A DNA stretch of 64,000 bases, taken from Ornithinimicrobium sufpigmenti. Lineage in GTDB: Bacteria; Actinomycetota; Actinomycetes; Actinomycetales; Dermatophilaceae. Where the stretch lies: NCBI RefSeq assembly GCF_004322775.1, contig NZ_CP036403.1:248001-312000 (forward strand). Direction: 5' to 3'. The translations under genes were made by a program, and so were the position numbers. Below, one piece after another: positions 33,999-42,883 of this stretch. A model generated the notes under the pieces. The model had not been told where the DNA came from. It saw nothing but the letters and a program-made list of their open reading frames with translations, and did no database searches. The first letter of the stretch is position 1. Every line of letters starts with the position of its first letter.

Positions 33999-34910
33999 TC
34001 ACGCCGCCGCCCCCTCGGTGACGCCCTCGCGGGCGTCGTCTGCGGTCAGCTGCAGGAACATGTCCTCCAGCCCGCCGCCGGAGGCGCTGCGCAGCTCGGT
34101 GACCAGCACCTGCTCGGCCAGCGCGAGCCGGGCGACCTCCTCCGCCGTGGCCGTGGTGACCAGGTCGCCCTCAGGGCGCGTGGTGACCTGGTGCCCGGCG
34201 TGCTGCAGGACCTCGGCGAGGCGGGTGCGGTCGGGCGAGCCGACGATGGTGCCGCCCCCGCGGAGCAGCTCGTCCTTCGTGCCCTGCGCGACGATCCGGC
34301 CGCGGCCGATCATCACCAGGTCCTGGGCGATCTGCTCGACCTCGTGCAGCAGGTGCGAGCTGAGCAGGACCGTGCCGCCGTCGGCGGCGTAGTCACGCAG
34401 CAGGCCGCGCATCCAGCGGATGCCGGCGGGGTCCAGGCCGTTGGCCGGCTCGTCGAGGATGAGCACCTGCGGGTCGCCGACGAGCGCGCCGGCCAGGCCG
34501 AGCCGCTGCCGCATACCGAGGGAGTAGTTGCCCACCCTGCGCCCCGCCTCGGAGGGCGTGAGGCCGACCCGTTCCAGCGCGGCGTCGACGCTGCCGCGCG
34601 GCATCCCCGCCATCGCCGCCGCCAGCGCGAGCGTCTCCCGACCGGTGCGTCCGGGGTGCTGGGCGGTCGCGTCGAGCATGACCCCGACGTGGCGGGTGGG
34701 GGTGGGCAGCGAGCGGTAGTCGCGGCCCAGGACCCGGGCGGTCCCCGACGTCGGGGTGGTCAGGCCAACCATCATCCGCATCGCGGTGGACTTGCCCGCG
34801 CCATTGGGCCCGAGGAAGCCCGTGACCCTCCCCGAGCGGGCGGTGAAGCTGATGTCGTCCACGGCGGTGAACGAGCCGTAGCGCTTGGTGAGGTTCTCGA
34901 TCTGGATCAT
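33999..34910 (-). CDS. ABC transporter ATPase (DrrA/BcrA type)
   Basis: A 303-residue subunit: Walker A GPNGAGKST, Q-loop GVMLDATAQHPGRTG, signature YSLGMRQRLGLAGALVG, Walker B VLILDEPANGLD and H-loop LSSHLLHE. The ANGLDPAGIRWMR pattern is that of bacitracin/daunorubicin-type exporters. Divergent from the two-component system at 35071-37126, which probably controls it, as is common for such pairs. CAGGCT lies 6 nt before the ATG. Confidence 0.92.
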   Translation of the reverse strand: MIQIENLTKRYGSFTAVDDISFTARSGRVTGFLGPNGAGKSTAMRMMVGLTTPTSGTARVLGRDYRSLPTPTRHVGVMLDATAQHPGRTGRETLALAAAMAGMPRGSVDAALERVGLTPSEAGRRVGNYSLGMRQRLGLAGALVGDPQVLILDEPANGLDPAGIRWMRGLLRDYAADGGTVLLSSHLLHEVEQIAQDLVMIGRGRIVAQGTKDELLRGGGTIVGSPDRTRLAEVLQHAGHQVTTRPEGDLVTTATAEEVARLALAEQVLVTELRSASGGGLEDMFLQLTADDAREGVTEGAAA

Positions 34911-35070
34911 GGGACCAGCCTGGGCGATGCCGGGACCCTCCACATCGGTCAGGGGTCGGCGCCTCGGGTCTCCTTGGTCGGCGATCAGGGAGCCGCGCGC
35001 ATACCGAAGTAGGGGGTGGCGCGGCCGAAGGACGGTGTGTGGCGTGCGGGGCGCGACCTAGCATCGGGGT

Positions 35071-36390
35071 ATGCCGTCCACCTCCGCCCGCCCGCTGCCG
35101 GGCGCTGCGGACGTGCCGTCGGCGAAGGCGTCCTTCGAGCGGCTGCCCCTGTGGAAGAACGCCTGGCGGCTGTTCGTGGCCTGGGCGCTGGGGATGCTGC
35201 TCTTCCTCTTCTCCATCGCCCCGCTGGTGCTCCCTGCCGAGAACGACGAGTTCGACGTCGCCATGGGCCCGGCCGTCACCCTGCTGCTGATCGACCTCCT
35301 GGTCGGGCACTTCATCCTGGGGATCACCGCCTACCGGCGCAGGGCGCCGGTGGCCGTCGCGCTGGTCACCGCGGCGCTCTCCGCCGTCTCGATCTCCGGG
35401 GCCGCCGCAGCCTTGCTGGCCGCAGCCTCGCTGGCCACCCAGCGACGTCTGCTGCCGACCGTCTGGGTCGGGCTGGTCCACGTCCTGTCGGGGATCGCGC
35501 ACGAGGAGACCATCGCGCCGTGGACGGTGCCGGCGGAGTTCCGCGGGAGCCTCACGGGCCAGGGCTGGCTGTTGGACACCCTCGTCTTCGTCGCCTTCAT
35601 CGTCCTCTTCTACGGGGTGGTCGTGCTGATCGGCTGGAACGCCGGCTCGCGCCGCGAGCTGGTCGCCAGCTGGCGCAGGCAGGCGGAGACGGCCGGGAGC
35701 GAGCAGGCGGCACGGGTGGCCCAGGCGCAGCTGGCCGAGCGGGCGCGGATCGCCCGGGAGATGCACGACGTGCTGGCTCACCGGCTCTCGCTGGTGGCCA
35801 TGCACGCCGGTGTCCTGGCCCACCGTCCCGACCTGTCCGACGAGGAGCGGGCCGAAGCTGCCGAGGTGGTGCGGGCCGGTGCGCACCAGGCGCTCGAGGA
35901 GCTGCGCGAGGTGCTCGGAGTCCTGCGCGAGGACGGAGAGACGCCCGAGCAGGGCCGTCCGGTGGAGGCGCCCCAGCCGGGGCTGAGCGGCATACCTGCG
36001 CTGGTGGCGGAGGTGACCAGCAGCGGTCAGGAGGTGCGGCTCCGCGCGGACGAAGACCTGTGGCCCCGGTCCGTCTCGCTCCCGGCCAGCACCGGCCGGC
36101 ACGCCTACCGCGTCGTGCAGGAGGCGCTGACCAACGCTCGCAGACACGCTCCGGGCAGGACGGTGACCGTGCGGATCGGCGGGCGGGCCGGCGACGGGCT
36201 GACGATCGAGGTGAGCAACCCGGCGGGGGCCGTGCCGGAGGGTACGCTGCCGTCCGGCGGCCGCGGCCTGACCGGAATGGCCGAGCGGGTGGAGCTCGCG
36301 GGCGGGCGCTTCTCGGCCGGTGTCGAGATCAGCACCTTCGTCGTGCGGGCCTGGCTGCCCTGGCCGGGCAGCGGGAGGAAGACAGGATGA
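35071..36390 (+). CDS. Sensor histidine kinase (HisKA_3 family)
   Basis: A 439-residue membrane kinase: about five hydrophobic helices in residues 30-190, a coiled coil (QAARVAQAQLAERARIAREMHDVLAHRLS) containing the phospho-acceptor His, and an ATPase domain (VVQEALTNARRHAPG, GGRGLTGMAERVELAGG). The first glycine-rich box (usually DNGxG) reads VSNPAGAVPEG, so it is degenerate. TAGCAT lies 6 nt before ATG 35071 (leaderless). Divergent from the ABC transporter it probably regulates. Confidence 0.92.
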   Translation: MPSTSARPLPGAADVPSAKASFERLPLWKNAWRLFVAWALGMLLFLFSIAPLVLPAENDEFDVAMGPAVTLLLIDLLVGHFILGITAYRRRAPVAVALVTAALSAVSISGAAAALLAAASLATQRRLLPTVWVGLVHVLSGIAHEETIAPWTVPAEFRGSLTGQGWLLDTLVFVAFIVLFYGVVVLIGWNAGSRRELVASWRRQAETAGSEQAARVAQAQLAERARIAREMHDVLAHRLSLVAMHAGVLAHRPDLSDEERAEAAEVVRAGAHQALEELREVLGVLREDGETPEQGRPVEAPQPGLSGIPALVAEVTSSGQEVRLRADEDLWPRSVSLPASTGRHAYRVVQEALTNARRHAPGRTVTVRIGGRAGDGLTIEVSNPAGAVPEGTLPSGGRGLTGMAERVELAGGRFSAGVEISTFVVRAWLPWPGSGRKTG

Positions 36391-36430
36391 AGGCCGGGAT
36401 GACGTCGGATGAGACGGGGGTGAAGCGCGC

Positions 36431-37126
36431 ATGACGCACGGCGCACGGCCACGCGTGGTGCTGGTCGACGACGACCCGCTGGTGCGGGCCGGGCTGCGGA
36501 TGATGCTCGGGGGCCCGGACGGGGTCGACGTCGTCGCCGAGGGGGAGGACGGCGACCAGGTCCTCGCGCTGGTGGCGGCGCACCGCCCGGACGTGGTCCT
36601 CATGGACATCCGGATGGCCCGCACCGACGGGCTGGCCGCGACGCGGGACCTGCTCGCGGCCCACCCGGAGGCCAAGGTGCTCATCCTGACCACCTTCGAC
36701 GCCGACGCCTACGTCATGGAGGCGCTGCGCGCCGGAGCCCGCGGCTTCGTGCTCAAGGACACCCCGCCGGACCGGCTGGTCGCGGCCGTCCACGAGGTGG
36801 CGGGCGGCGACCACGCGCTGTCCCCGTCCGTGGCGGCCCTGCTGGTGCGGCACGTCGCCGACGACCAGCGAGCCGGCCAGCGCGCCGGGTCCGCCCGCGA
36901 CCGGCGGGCGCAGCAGGCCCGGGCCCGCCTGACGCAGCTCACGGAGCGGGAGCTCGAGGTCGCCCGGGCGGTGGCCCGTGGCGGGGCCAACGCCCAGATC
37001 GCCCGCGATCTCTACATGGGGGTGCCGACGGTCAAGGCGCACGTCTCCAGCATCCTGGCCAAGCTGCGCCTGGCCAACCGGGTGCAGATCGCGCTGCTGG
37101 TGCACGACGCGGAGGAGCTGGAGTAG
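36431..37126 (+). CDS. NarL/LuxR family response regulator
   Basis: A 231-residue regulator with acidic pocket D13-D14-D15, phospho-acceptor D59 in VVLMDIRMARTDG (the usual Pro after DIRM is Ala), Thr switch (LILTTFD), Lys in FVLKDTPPD and a C-terminal LuxR helix-turn-helix (LTERELEVARAVARGGANAQIARDLYMGVPTVKAHV). It forms a pair with the kinase 40 bp upstream. Confidence 0.93.
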   Translation: MTHGARPRVVLVDDDPLVRAGLRMMLGGPDGVDVVAEGEDGDQVLALVAAHRPDVVLMDIRMARTDGLAATRDLLAAHPEAKVLILTTFDADAYVMEALRAGARGFVLKDTPPDRLVAAVHEVAGGDHALSPSVAALLVRHVADDQRAGQRAGSARDRRAQQARARLTQLTERELEVARAVARGGANAQIARDLYMGVPTVKAHVSSILAKLRLANRVQIALLVHDAEELE

Positions 37127-37163
37127 GTCAGGGGCGCGTGCGCCGGATCGATGGCCGGAGCCT

Positions 37164-37234
37164 GAGACAGGCAACGTCCTGCACGACAGACGACGTCGGG
37201 GGCCTTGTCCGTGGTGCAGGACCTTGTCTGTCTC
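37164..37234. terminator. Long imperfect inverted repeat between convergent genes
   Basis: The 21-nt arms 37164-37184 and 37214-37234 match at 19 of 21 positions as inverted complements (GAGACAGGCAACGTCCTGCAC against its partner). The 29-nt loop can form a smaller GACA/TGTC stem. The position downstream of a plus-strand gene and about 140 bp before the end of a minus-strand gene suits a terminator, but the length is unusual. Confidence 0.6.
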
Positions 37235-37376
37235 GCAGATGAGCTAGGCGCCTCACCTGGCGGAAGCGGTGGTGGGATGCGGTGCCTTCGTCGCCGCGCT
37301 GGCCCGGCTCCCGCTCAGCTGCCCATGGTCAGGACGGCACTGTCGGTGCGATGAAGGGTGTGCACGCCAGCGCGCG

Positions 37377-38264
37377 TCACGCCAGGAACTCCCGGATCGC
37401 CGGGATCTCCCGCCGGGCCTGCGCCAGACCGGCCTCGTGGCTGGCTCGCAGCGTGGCCACGGAGCGCTCGCCGTTGCCGACGGGCATCCGCTCGGGCACG
37501 AAGAGGTATGCCGTGCCGGCCCGCTCCAGCTCCCACAGCTCCTCGCGGGTGGCGTTGTAGCGGGCGGGGCGGGCGCGCAGCGCCTCCGCGACCGCCGGCA
37601 TCCTGCGGAACCACCGCCGGACCAGGGCGTCTCCCCGCGCCCGGGCAGGCTTGACGTAGCCACGCTCCTGGGTGAGCACCACCAGGAACCTCTCGTAGCC
37701 GTCGGCCCTGGCCGCGTCCAGCGGGATGCCGCCGGCCGGTCCGAGGGCGCCGTCGACGAACACCTCGCCGTCGATCGTCACCGGAGGCATGACCAGCGGC
37801 ATCGTCGAGGAGGCCCGCACCCGCACCATGAGGTCGCGCACGGTCCGCAGGTCCTCGCGGCCCCAGTGCACCTGCTCGCCCCGGGTGGCGTTGAAGGCAC
37901 CGATCCGCACGGCCGCGCCGGAGCCGGCGAAGGTCTCCCAGTCGAAGGGCAGCGCCTGCCCGGGCAGCGAGGTCTCCTCGTAGATGTAGCGGGCGTTGAA
38001 CAGTCCCTGCCCCCGCACGAAGGTCCGCCAGTCCCCGAACTGCGGGTCGGCGGCGAAGTCGGTGAAGCTGTGCCTGGCCCGCCAGGGGTCCCGTGAGACG
38101 TAGTTGGCGGTGGTGCTCGAGCCGGCCGAGATCCCGCCCACCCAGGGCAGGTGCAGCCCGGCCTCCAGCAGCGCGACCGCCAGCCCTGAGGTGTAGGACG
38201 CCCGCATGCCCCCGCCTTCGAACAGCAGCGCGGTGCCGCTCACGGTGGGCTCTAGGTCGGTCAC
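37377..38264 (-). CDS. Patatin-like phospholipase family protein
   Basis: A 295-residue protein with the Ser-Asp dyad of patatins: oxyanion loop FEGGGMRASY, nucleophile in GGISAGSST (GxSxG) and Asp in VFVDGALGPAGGIP (DG-A/G). It resembles bacterial YjjU-type patatins. A lipid acyl-hydrolase role is likely. GTG start at 38264, 6 nt after TACCCT on the complement (leaderless). Confidence 0.9.
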   Translation of the reverse strand: MTDLEPTVSGTALLFEGGGMRASYTSGLAVALLEAGLHLPWVGGISAGSSTTANYVSRDPWRARHSFTDFAADPQFGDWRTFVRGQGLFNARYIYEETSLPGQALPFDWETFAGSGAAVRIGAFNATRGEQVHWGREDLRTVRDLMVRVRASSTMPLVMPPVTIDGEVFVDGALGPAGGIPLDAARADGYERFLVVLTQERGYVKPARARGDALVRRWFRRMPAVAEALRARPARYNATREELWELERAGTAYLFVPERMPVGNGERSVATLRASHEAGLAQARREIPAIREFLA

Positions 38265-38294
38265 CGACTCAGGGTATGTCGTGCGGGGCGAGGG

Positions 38295-39086
38295 TCAGGG
38301 TGTCCACTGCTCCTCGACGGCCACGACCGCGCCGTCGTCCACGGTGAGCCAGACCCCGAGCAGGAGGACCTGGCCGTCCCTGACCAGCCCGGCCCACTCG
38401 GCGTAGCCCAGCACCCGCGCCGTCGCCGGGTCGCCCGTCGGGTAGTGGAGGACCTGGGTGCCCGCCGCCACGTCGAAGGTTCGCACCGCGGGGTCGGTGT
38501 TGCGCACGTAGTAGCCGTTGGGCACGGGCACCATCACCTCGCCGTCCTCCAGCGCCGCCCGGTCCGCCTCCTCGCCGAGGAAGAAGCACTGAAGGTCGAG
38601 CTGCACGCCCGCAGTGTCTGCCCCGTCCACCTCGCCGTACCACTGCCCGTCCGGCAGCGGCCCCTCCCCGGGCGTGCAGCCGGACCCCTCGGGGACGGCC
38701 AGACCGTCGGCCGGCGGGTCGGCCGGGTCGCCTCCCGCTGAGCCGTCTTCGCCGGGGTCCTCACCCGCGCCCGGGTCCGTCGGACCTGCGGGGCCGGTCA
38801 CCGTGGGCTCCTCGTCCGCGGGGACACCTGTCCCGGGCTCGCCGGTGACGTCCTCCGCCACGTCCTCCGTGCTGTTCTCACCAGGGGCTTCCTGGGTCGC
38901 GTCGTCGCCTGCGTCCGGCTCGGCGGAGGAGGTCGCGGTCGTGGGCTCCGCGGGAGCGGGAGCCGCCGTCACCGACGGGGTCGCTGGACCGGTCGGCGAA
39001 CCGGTCCCCTCACCACCGGAGCAGCCGGCCACCAGGGCCAGGCTGAGCAGACCGGTCAGGGTCACGGCGGTCCCGTGCGTGCGCAT
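38295..39086 (-). CDS. Hypothetical lipoprotein
   Basis: A 263-residue protein with a lipoprotein signal (LSLALVAGC, Cys near residue 22) and a 110-residue low-complexity Pro/Glu/Asp/Thr spacer, then a C-terminal globular domain with three Cys (GSGCTPG, LDLQCFF). The domain has no family I recognise. It should be anchored on the outer face of the membrane. Its stop lies 30 bp from the patatin gene's start, on the same strand. Confidence 0.75.
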   Translation of the reverse strand: MRTHGTAVTLTGLLSLALVAGCSGGEGTGSPTGPATPSVTAAPAPAEPTTATSSAEPDAGDDATQEAPGENSTEDVAEDVTGEPGTGVPADEEPTVTGPAGPTDPGAGEDPGEDGSAGGDPADPPADGLAVPEGSGCTPGEGPLPDGQWYGEVDGADTAGVQLDLQCFFLGEEADRAALEDGEVMVPVPNGYYVRNTDPAVRTFDVAAGTQVLHYPTGDPATARVLGYAEWAGLVRDGQVLLLGVWLTVDDGAVVAVEEQWTP

Positions 39087-39264
39087 GCGTGCTCCATGTT
39101 CTCTCGTCGGTGGTCCGCACCGTAGTCAGGCCCGGGGCGCGGGACGACACCGGCCCCGACCGCGTTAGGGTCGGCAAGGCTGCACGCACGGCCGGGCGAC
39201 CTCCCGTCGCAGCCCCGCCCGTCCACCCCACCCGGCCTGCACGGCCTACCGCCAAGGAGCCAGG

Positions 39265-40032
39265 ATGACCGACGACCTCACGGTGCCGCCCCGCGTTCTC
39301 GACCTGGCCCGGCACGCCCGACGGGTCTGCGTGCTCACCGGCGCCGGGATGTCGGCCGAGTCGGGGCTGCCGACGTTCCGGGACGTCCAGGTCGGGCTGT
39401 GGGAGGCCTACGACCCCATGGAGCTGGCCACGGCCGAGGCGTGGACGGAGGACCCTGGGCACGTGTGGGCGTGGTACGCCTGGCGGGCCGACCTGGTCCG
39501 TCGCTCCGAGCCGAACGCCGGGCACCGGGCGCTGACCGACTGGCAGCGGCGACCCGGTGTCTCCCTGTCCGTCGTCACCCAGAACGTCGACGACCTGCAC
39601 GAGCGGGCGGGGAGCGAGGTGCTCGCCCACGTGCACGGCAGCCTGTTCGCGCTGCGCTGCAGCGGCTGCGGGCTGCCGAGCGAGGCGGAGTACCCGTCGG
39701 TGCCCGAGCCCGTGTCCCACCTGGAGCCGCCGGTGTGCCAGCGGTGCGAAGGCCTGGTGCGACCCGGCGTCGTCTGGTTCGGGGAGGCACTGCCGCAGGA
39801 GGAGTTCTACGCCGGGGTCGAGGCCGCGCAGAGCGCCGACCTGGTCCTGGTGGTCGGCACCTCCGGACTGGTGCACCCGGCCGCCACGATCCCGCACCTG
39901 GCCGGTGCCCGGGGCGTGCCGGTCGTCGAGATCAACCCCCGGGAGACTGAGGTCAGTGAGGCCGCCGACGTGACCTGGCGGGCCACCGCGGCGACCGCGC
40001 TACCGGCCCTGGTCGCCGAGCTGGAGTTCTGA
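39265..40032 (+). CDS. cobB: NAD-dependent protein deacylase, Sir2 family (class III type)
   Basis: A 255-residue sirtuin: GAGMSAESGLPTFRD (NAD loop), TQNVDDLHERAG, catalytic His in HVHGSLF, zinc ligands CSGCGLP ... CQRCEGL, GVVWFGEALP, VVGTSGLVHPAA and INPRETEV. WYAWRADLV contains the Tyr-x-x-Arg pair that class III sirtuins (SIRT5, CobB) use to bind succinyl or malonyl lysine, so desuccinylase activity is likely. AAGGAG precedes the ATG. Confidence 0.93.
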   Translation: MTDDLTVPPRVLDLARHARRVCVLTGAGMSAESGLPTFRDVQVGLWEAYDPMELATAEAWTEDPGHVWAWYAWRADLVRRSEPNAGHRALTDWQRRPGVSLSVVTQNVDDLHERAGSEVLAHVHGSLFALRCSGCGLPSEAEYPSVPEPVSHLEPPVCQRCEGLVRPGVVWFGEALPQEEFYAGVEAAQSADLVLVVGTSGLVHPAATIPHLAGARGVPVVEINPRETEVSEAADVTWRATAATALPALVAELEF

Positions 40033-40125
40033 CACCGCTCTGTCGGTGGGCCGTGCCATGCTCGTCGTGCTCGGAGCAGGCTGGCTGCTCGCGTCGTCGG
40101 CGTGGCATCCGCGGACCGTCGAACA

Positions 40126-40169
40126 GTATAACAAGTATAACGACATACCTGGGGTATAACAGGTATAAC
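40126..40169. repeat. Four iteron-like GTATAAC repeats before the AAA ATPase gene
   Basis: GTATAAC occurs at 40126-40132, 40135-40141, 40154-40160 and 40163-40169: two pairs with identical internal 9-nt spacing, pairs 28 nt apart, and both pairs ending in CGAC. This short AT-rich block is striking in 72% G+C DNA. It lies 20-60 bp upstream of the start codon and also offers -10-like TATAAC boxes, so it is probably a promoter with operator repeats. Confidence 0.65.
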
Positions 40170-40188
40170 GACGTGAGAGGGAGGTCGG

Positions 40189-41298
40189 TTGGCGACCCGC
40201 AACCCGTTCCGCCCCAGCTTCGGGGTGAGCCCGCGCGTCCTGGCCGGACGTGATGGGCTGATCGACGACTTCGACGTGGCCCTCGACGAGGGCCCGGGCT
40301 CACCGATGCGGGCGGTGCTGGTGAGCGGGGCGCGGGGCATCGGCAAGACCGTGGTGCTGGGCGAGCTGGAGGACCGCGCCCGGAGCCGCGGATGGCTGGT
40401 CCTCCGGCTGCCGGAGGGCCCACGGCTGGTCACCGAGCTGGAGGAGACCGTCCTGCCGTCACTGCTGAGCGAGCACGACCCGGAGGCGGTGCGGCGCCGG
40501 GTGACCGGAGGCGGCATCAGCCCGCTGGGCAGCATCTCCACGGAGGTCACCGAGCGGTTCCCGGTCGCCCCGTCGCTGACCCGGATGCTGACCCGGCTGG
40601 CCGGGATCGTGAAGGAGCGAGGTGGCGGCCTCCTGCTGACCCTGGACGAGGTGCAGGCCGCGCCGCCGGAGGATCTGGCGCGGCTGGCCTCGGCGTACCA
40701 GCACCTGGTCCGCGACGACGAGGAGGTGGCGCTGGCGGCGGCGGGGCTCCCGATCGGCATCGACGCCCTGCTCGAGCAGCCGGGCACGACCTTCCTGCGG
40801 CGCGCTGAGCGGATCAACCTGGAGTCGCTCTCCGACGACCAGGTCGCCGAGGCCGCGGTGGCGACGGTGCGCGCCGCGGGCCGGGTGATCAGCGCCGAGG
40901 CGGTGCAGGAGCTGGTGGCGATCGTCCACGGCTACCCCTACCTGCTGCAGCTGGTCGGCTACCACGCCTGGCGGGCTGCGGGCAGGGACGAGGTGATCAC
41001 CCTCGCCGACGTGCGGGGGACCCTGCCCGTGGTAGTCGAACGGATGGGCCGGCTGGTGCACGCGCCGGCGCTGCGCGGTGTCCCGCCCGGCCAGCGCGCC
41101 TACCTGCAGGCGATGGCGCAGGACGACGGGCCGTCCTCCACCGGCCAGATCGCCGAGCGGCTCGGCGTGAGCAAGGGCAACCAGAACATGCAGCGCACCC
41201 GGCTGATCGACCGCGAGCTCATCGTCCCCGCCGGTCACGGGCTGGTCGACTACGCCCTGCCCTACCTGCGCGAGCACCTCCGGGCGACATCCGCATGA
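40189..41298 (+). CDS. AAA family ATPase with C-terminal winged helix
   Basis: A 369-residue protein: VLVSGARGIGKTVVL (Walker A), LLLTLDEVQAA (Walker B), FLRRAERINLESLSDDQVAEA (sensor region) and a C-terminal winged helix (STGQIAERLGVSKGNQNMQRTRLIDRELI). This is the MarR-like/AAA_16 type of STAND-like regulator seen as stand-alone ATPases in actinobacteria. Start TTG at 40189 after GGGAGG. The next gene, an MFS transporter, overlaps by 4 nt. A signalling or DNA-binding role is inferred; iteron repeats upstream may be its own target. Confidence 0.75.
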   Translation: MATRNPFRPSFGVSPRVLAGRDGLIDDFDVALDEGPGSPMRAVLVSGARGIGKTVVLGELEDRARSRGWLVLRLPEGPRLVTELEETVLPSLLSEHDPEAVRRRVTGGGISPLGSISTEVTERFPVAPSLTRMLTRLAGIVKERGGGLLLTLDEVQAAPPEDLARLASAYQHLVRDDEEVALAAAGLPIGIDALLEQPGTTFLRRAERINLESLSDDQVAEAAVATVRAAGRVISAEAVQELVAIVHGYPYLLQLVGYHAWRAAGRDEVITLADVRGTLPVVVERMGRLVHAPALRGVPPGQRAYLQAMAQDDGPSSTGQIAERLGVSKGNQNMQRTRLIDRELIVPAGHGLVDYALPYLREHLRATSA

Positions 41299-42521
41299 CC
41301 ACCCCTCCCTCCACGGCGCGCATCCCCATCCCGCGCGAGATCTGGATCCTCGTCGGCGCCGCGTTCGTCATCGCGATCGGCTTCGGCATCGTCTCGCCGG
41401 TGCTGCCGGCCTATGCCCGGTCCTTCGACGTCGGGGTCACCGCGGCGTCGGTGATCGTCTCCGCCTTCGCCTTCTTCCGCCTGGTCTTCGCCCCCGCGGG
41501 CGGCGCCCTCGTCGAGCGGCTGGGCGAGCGGCCGGTCTACCTGAGCGGGCTGATCATCGTCGCCCTGTCCTCGCTGGCGTCGGCGTTCGCGCAGTCCTAC
41601 TGGCAGCTGCTGGCCTTCCGCGGGCTGGGCGGCATCGGGTCCACGATGTTCACCATCTCGGCGATGGCACTCCTGGTGCGGCTCGCGCCACCGAGCGGCC
41701 GTGGCCGGGTCTCGTCGGCCTACGGCTCGGCCTTCCTCATCGGCGGCATGGCCGGCCCTCTGCTCGGCGGGCTCGTCGCCCAGTGGGGGATGCGGGCACC
41801 GTTCATCCTGTATGCAGTCCTCCTCCTGGTCGCCGCCGCGGTGGTGGCCGTCGGGCTGGGCGGGGCCCGGCTACGACCCGCTCCCGATGCCGCCAACCGT
41901 CCGGTGATGACCCTGGCGGAGGCCTGGGAGCACCGTGCCTACCGTGCGGTGCTCGTCTCCGCGGTGGCCAACGGGTGGAGCAACTTCGGCGTTCGTAACG
42001 CCCTGCTGCCCCTGCTGGCGGCGGCGGTCCTGGACGAACCCTGGGTCGCCGGCGTGGTGCTGGCGGTCGGTGCGGTGGGGACCGCGGCGACCCTGCAGTT
42101 CTCCGGGCGGCTGTCCGACCGGGTGGGGCGACGCCCGCCGATCCTGGTGGGCCTGGTCGTGCTGGGCATCTCTATGGGCGCGATGGGGGTGGTCACCTCC
42201 GACCGGGTTCCGGACTCCGCGAGCCTGGGGCTCCTGCTGGCCCTGTCCCTGGTCTCCGGCGTGGGCGCCGGCCTGGTGAACCCGTCCCAGCAGGCGACGG
42301 TCGCCGACATCATCGGCCACGAGCGCAGCGGCGGACGGGTGCTCTCCACCTTCCAGATGGCCCAGGACGTGGGGGCCATCGTCGGGCCGATCCTGGTCGG
42401 CGTGGTCGCCGACACGCTCGGCTTCGGGGCGGCGTTCGCCACGACCGGGGTGGTCTGCCTGCTCGCCACGCTCCCGTGGCTACGGGCGCCCGAGCCGCTG
42501 ACGCTGCACCGCGACGGCTGA
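41295..42521 (+). CDS. MFS transporter
   Basis: A 408-residue protein with twelve predicted helices. Family features: FGIVSPVLPAYARSF in helix 1, GGALVERLGERPVYL (loop 2-3 motif A), RGLGGIGSTMFTISAMALL and GRLSDRVGRRPPIL (second-half motif A). Drug-efflux-like (YajR/TetA type), substrate unknown. ATG overlaps the ATPase stop (ATGA), implying coupled translation and joint function. Confidence 0.88.
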   Translation: MTTPPSTARIPIPREIWILVGAAFVIAIGFGIVSPVLPAYARSFDVGVTAASVIVSAFAFFRLVFAPAGGALVERLGERPVYLSGLIIVALSSLASAFAQSYWQLLAFRGLGGIGSTMFTISAMALLVRLAPPSGRGRVSSAYGSAFLIGGMAGPLLGGLVAQWGMRAPFILYAVLLLVAAAVVAVGLGGARLRPAPDAANRPVMTLAEAWEHRAYRAVLVSAVANGWSNFGVRNALLPLLAAAVLDEPWVAGVVLAVGAVGTAATLQFSGRLSDRVGRRPPILVGLVVLGISMGAMGVVTSDRVPDSASLGLLLALSLVSGVGAGLVNPSQQATVADIIGHERSGGRVLSTFQMAQDVGAIVGPILVGVVADTLGFGAAFATTGVVCLLATLPWLRAPEPLTLHRDG

Positions 42522-42582
42522 CGCGGGCCGCGCGGATAAAACCCGTTGCGGCCGGAGACGGGCGTGGGGCAGGGTGGTCCGC

Positions 42583-42633
42583 ATGACCAGGAACACGGTG
42601 ATGGGGCCCGTGCCTGTCGGCGGAGCGTACTAG
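42583..42633 (+). CDS. Possible 16-codon leader peptide
   Basis: A short ORF reading MTRNTVMGPVPVGGAY, starting 7 nt after CAGGGT (leaderless promoter style) and ending in TAG. Two perfect hairpins follow immediately. This is the layout of translation-attenuation leaders. Part of the otherwise gene-free 362-bp gap 42522-42883. Confidence 0.4.
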   Translation: MTRNTVMGPVPVGGAY

Positions 42634-42634
42634 C

Positions 42635-42677
42635 CCGCTCGTCCACGCGAGCGGCCGGTGCCGTCGGCGGCACCGGC
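42635..42677 (+). terminator. Twin hairpins after the candidate leader peptide
   Basis: CCGCTCG (42635-42641) with CGAGCGG (42648-42654), and GCCGGTGCC (42654-42662) with GGCACCGGC (42669-42677). Both stems are perfect. They share a base at 42654, so they can compete or stack. They lie 2 nt after the TAG of the 16-codon ORF. No U-tract follows. Confidence 0.55.
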
Positions 42678-42883
42678 TCCGGTGAGGCGTCCTCGACGAC
42701 GCTGTCCGCGTCGCGCAGCGTGGCTGCGTGACGACCTCCGGGCGCAGCTGGGCAGCTGCCCGGATCACGCGCGCACCCGCGCACAACGCGCCCAACGCAC
42801 ACAACGCGCACCAGGCGCGCTGACGTGGCTGTCGCCTGCCCGCACGCACGTCGGACCCGACCGCGGGAGAGGAGGACAACCTG

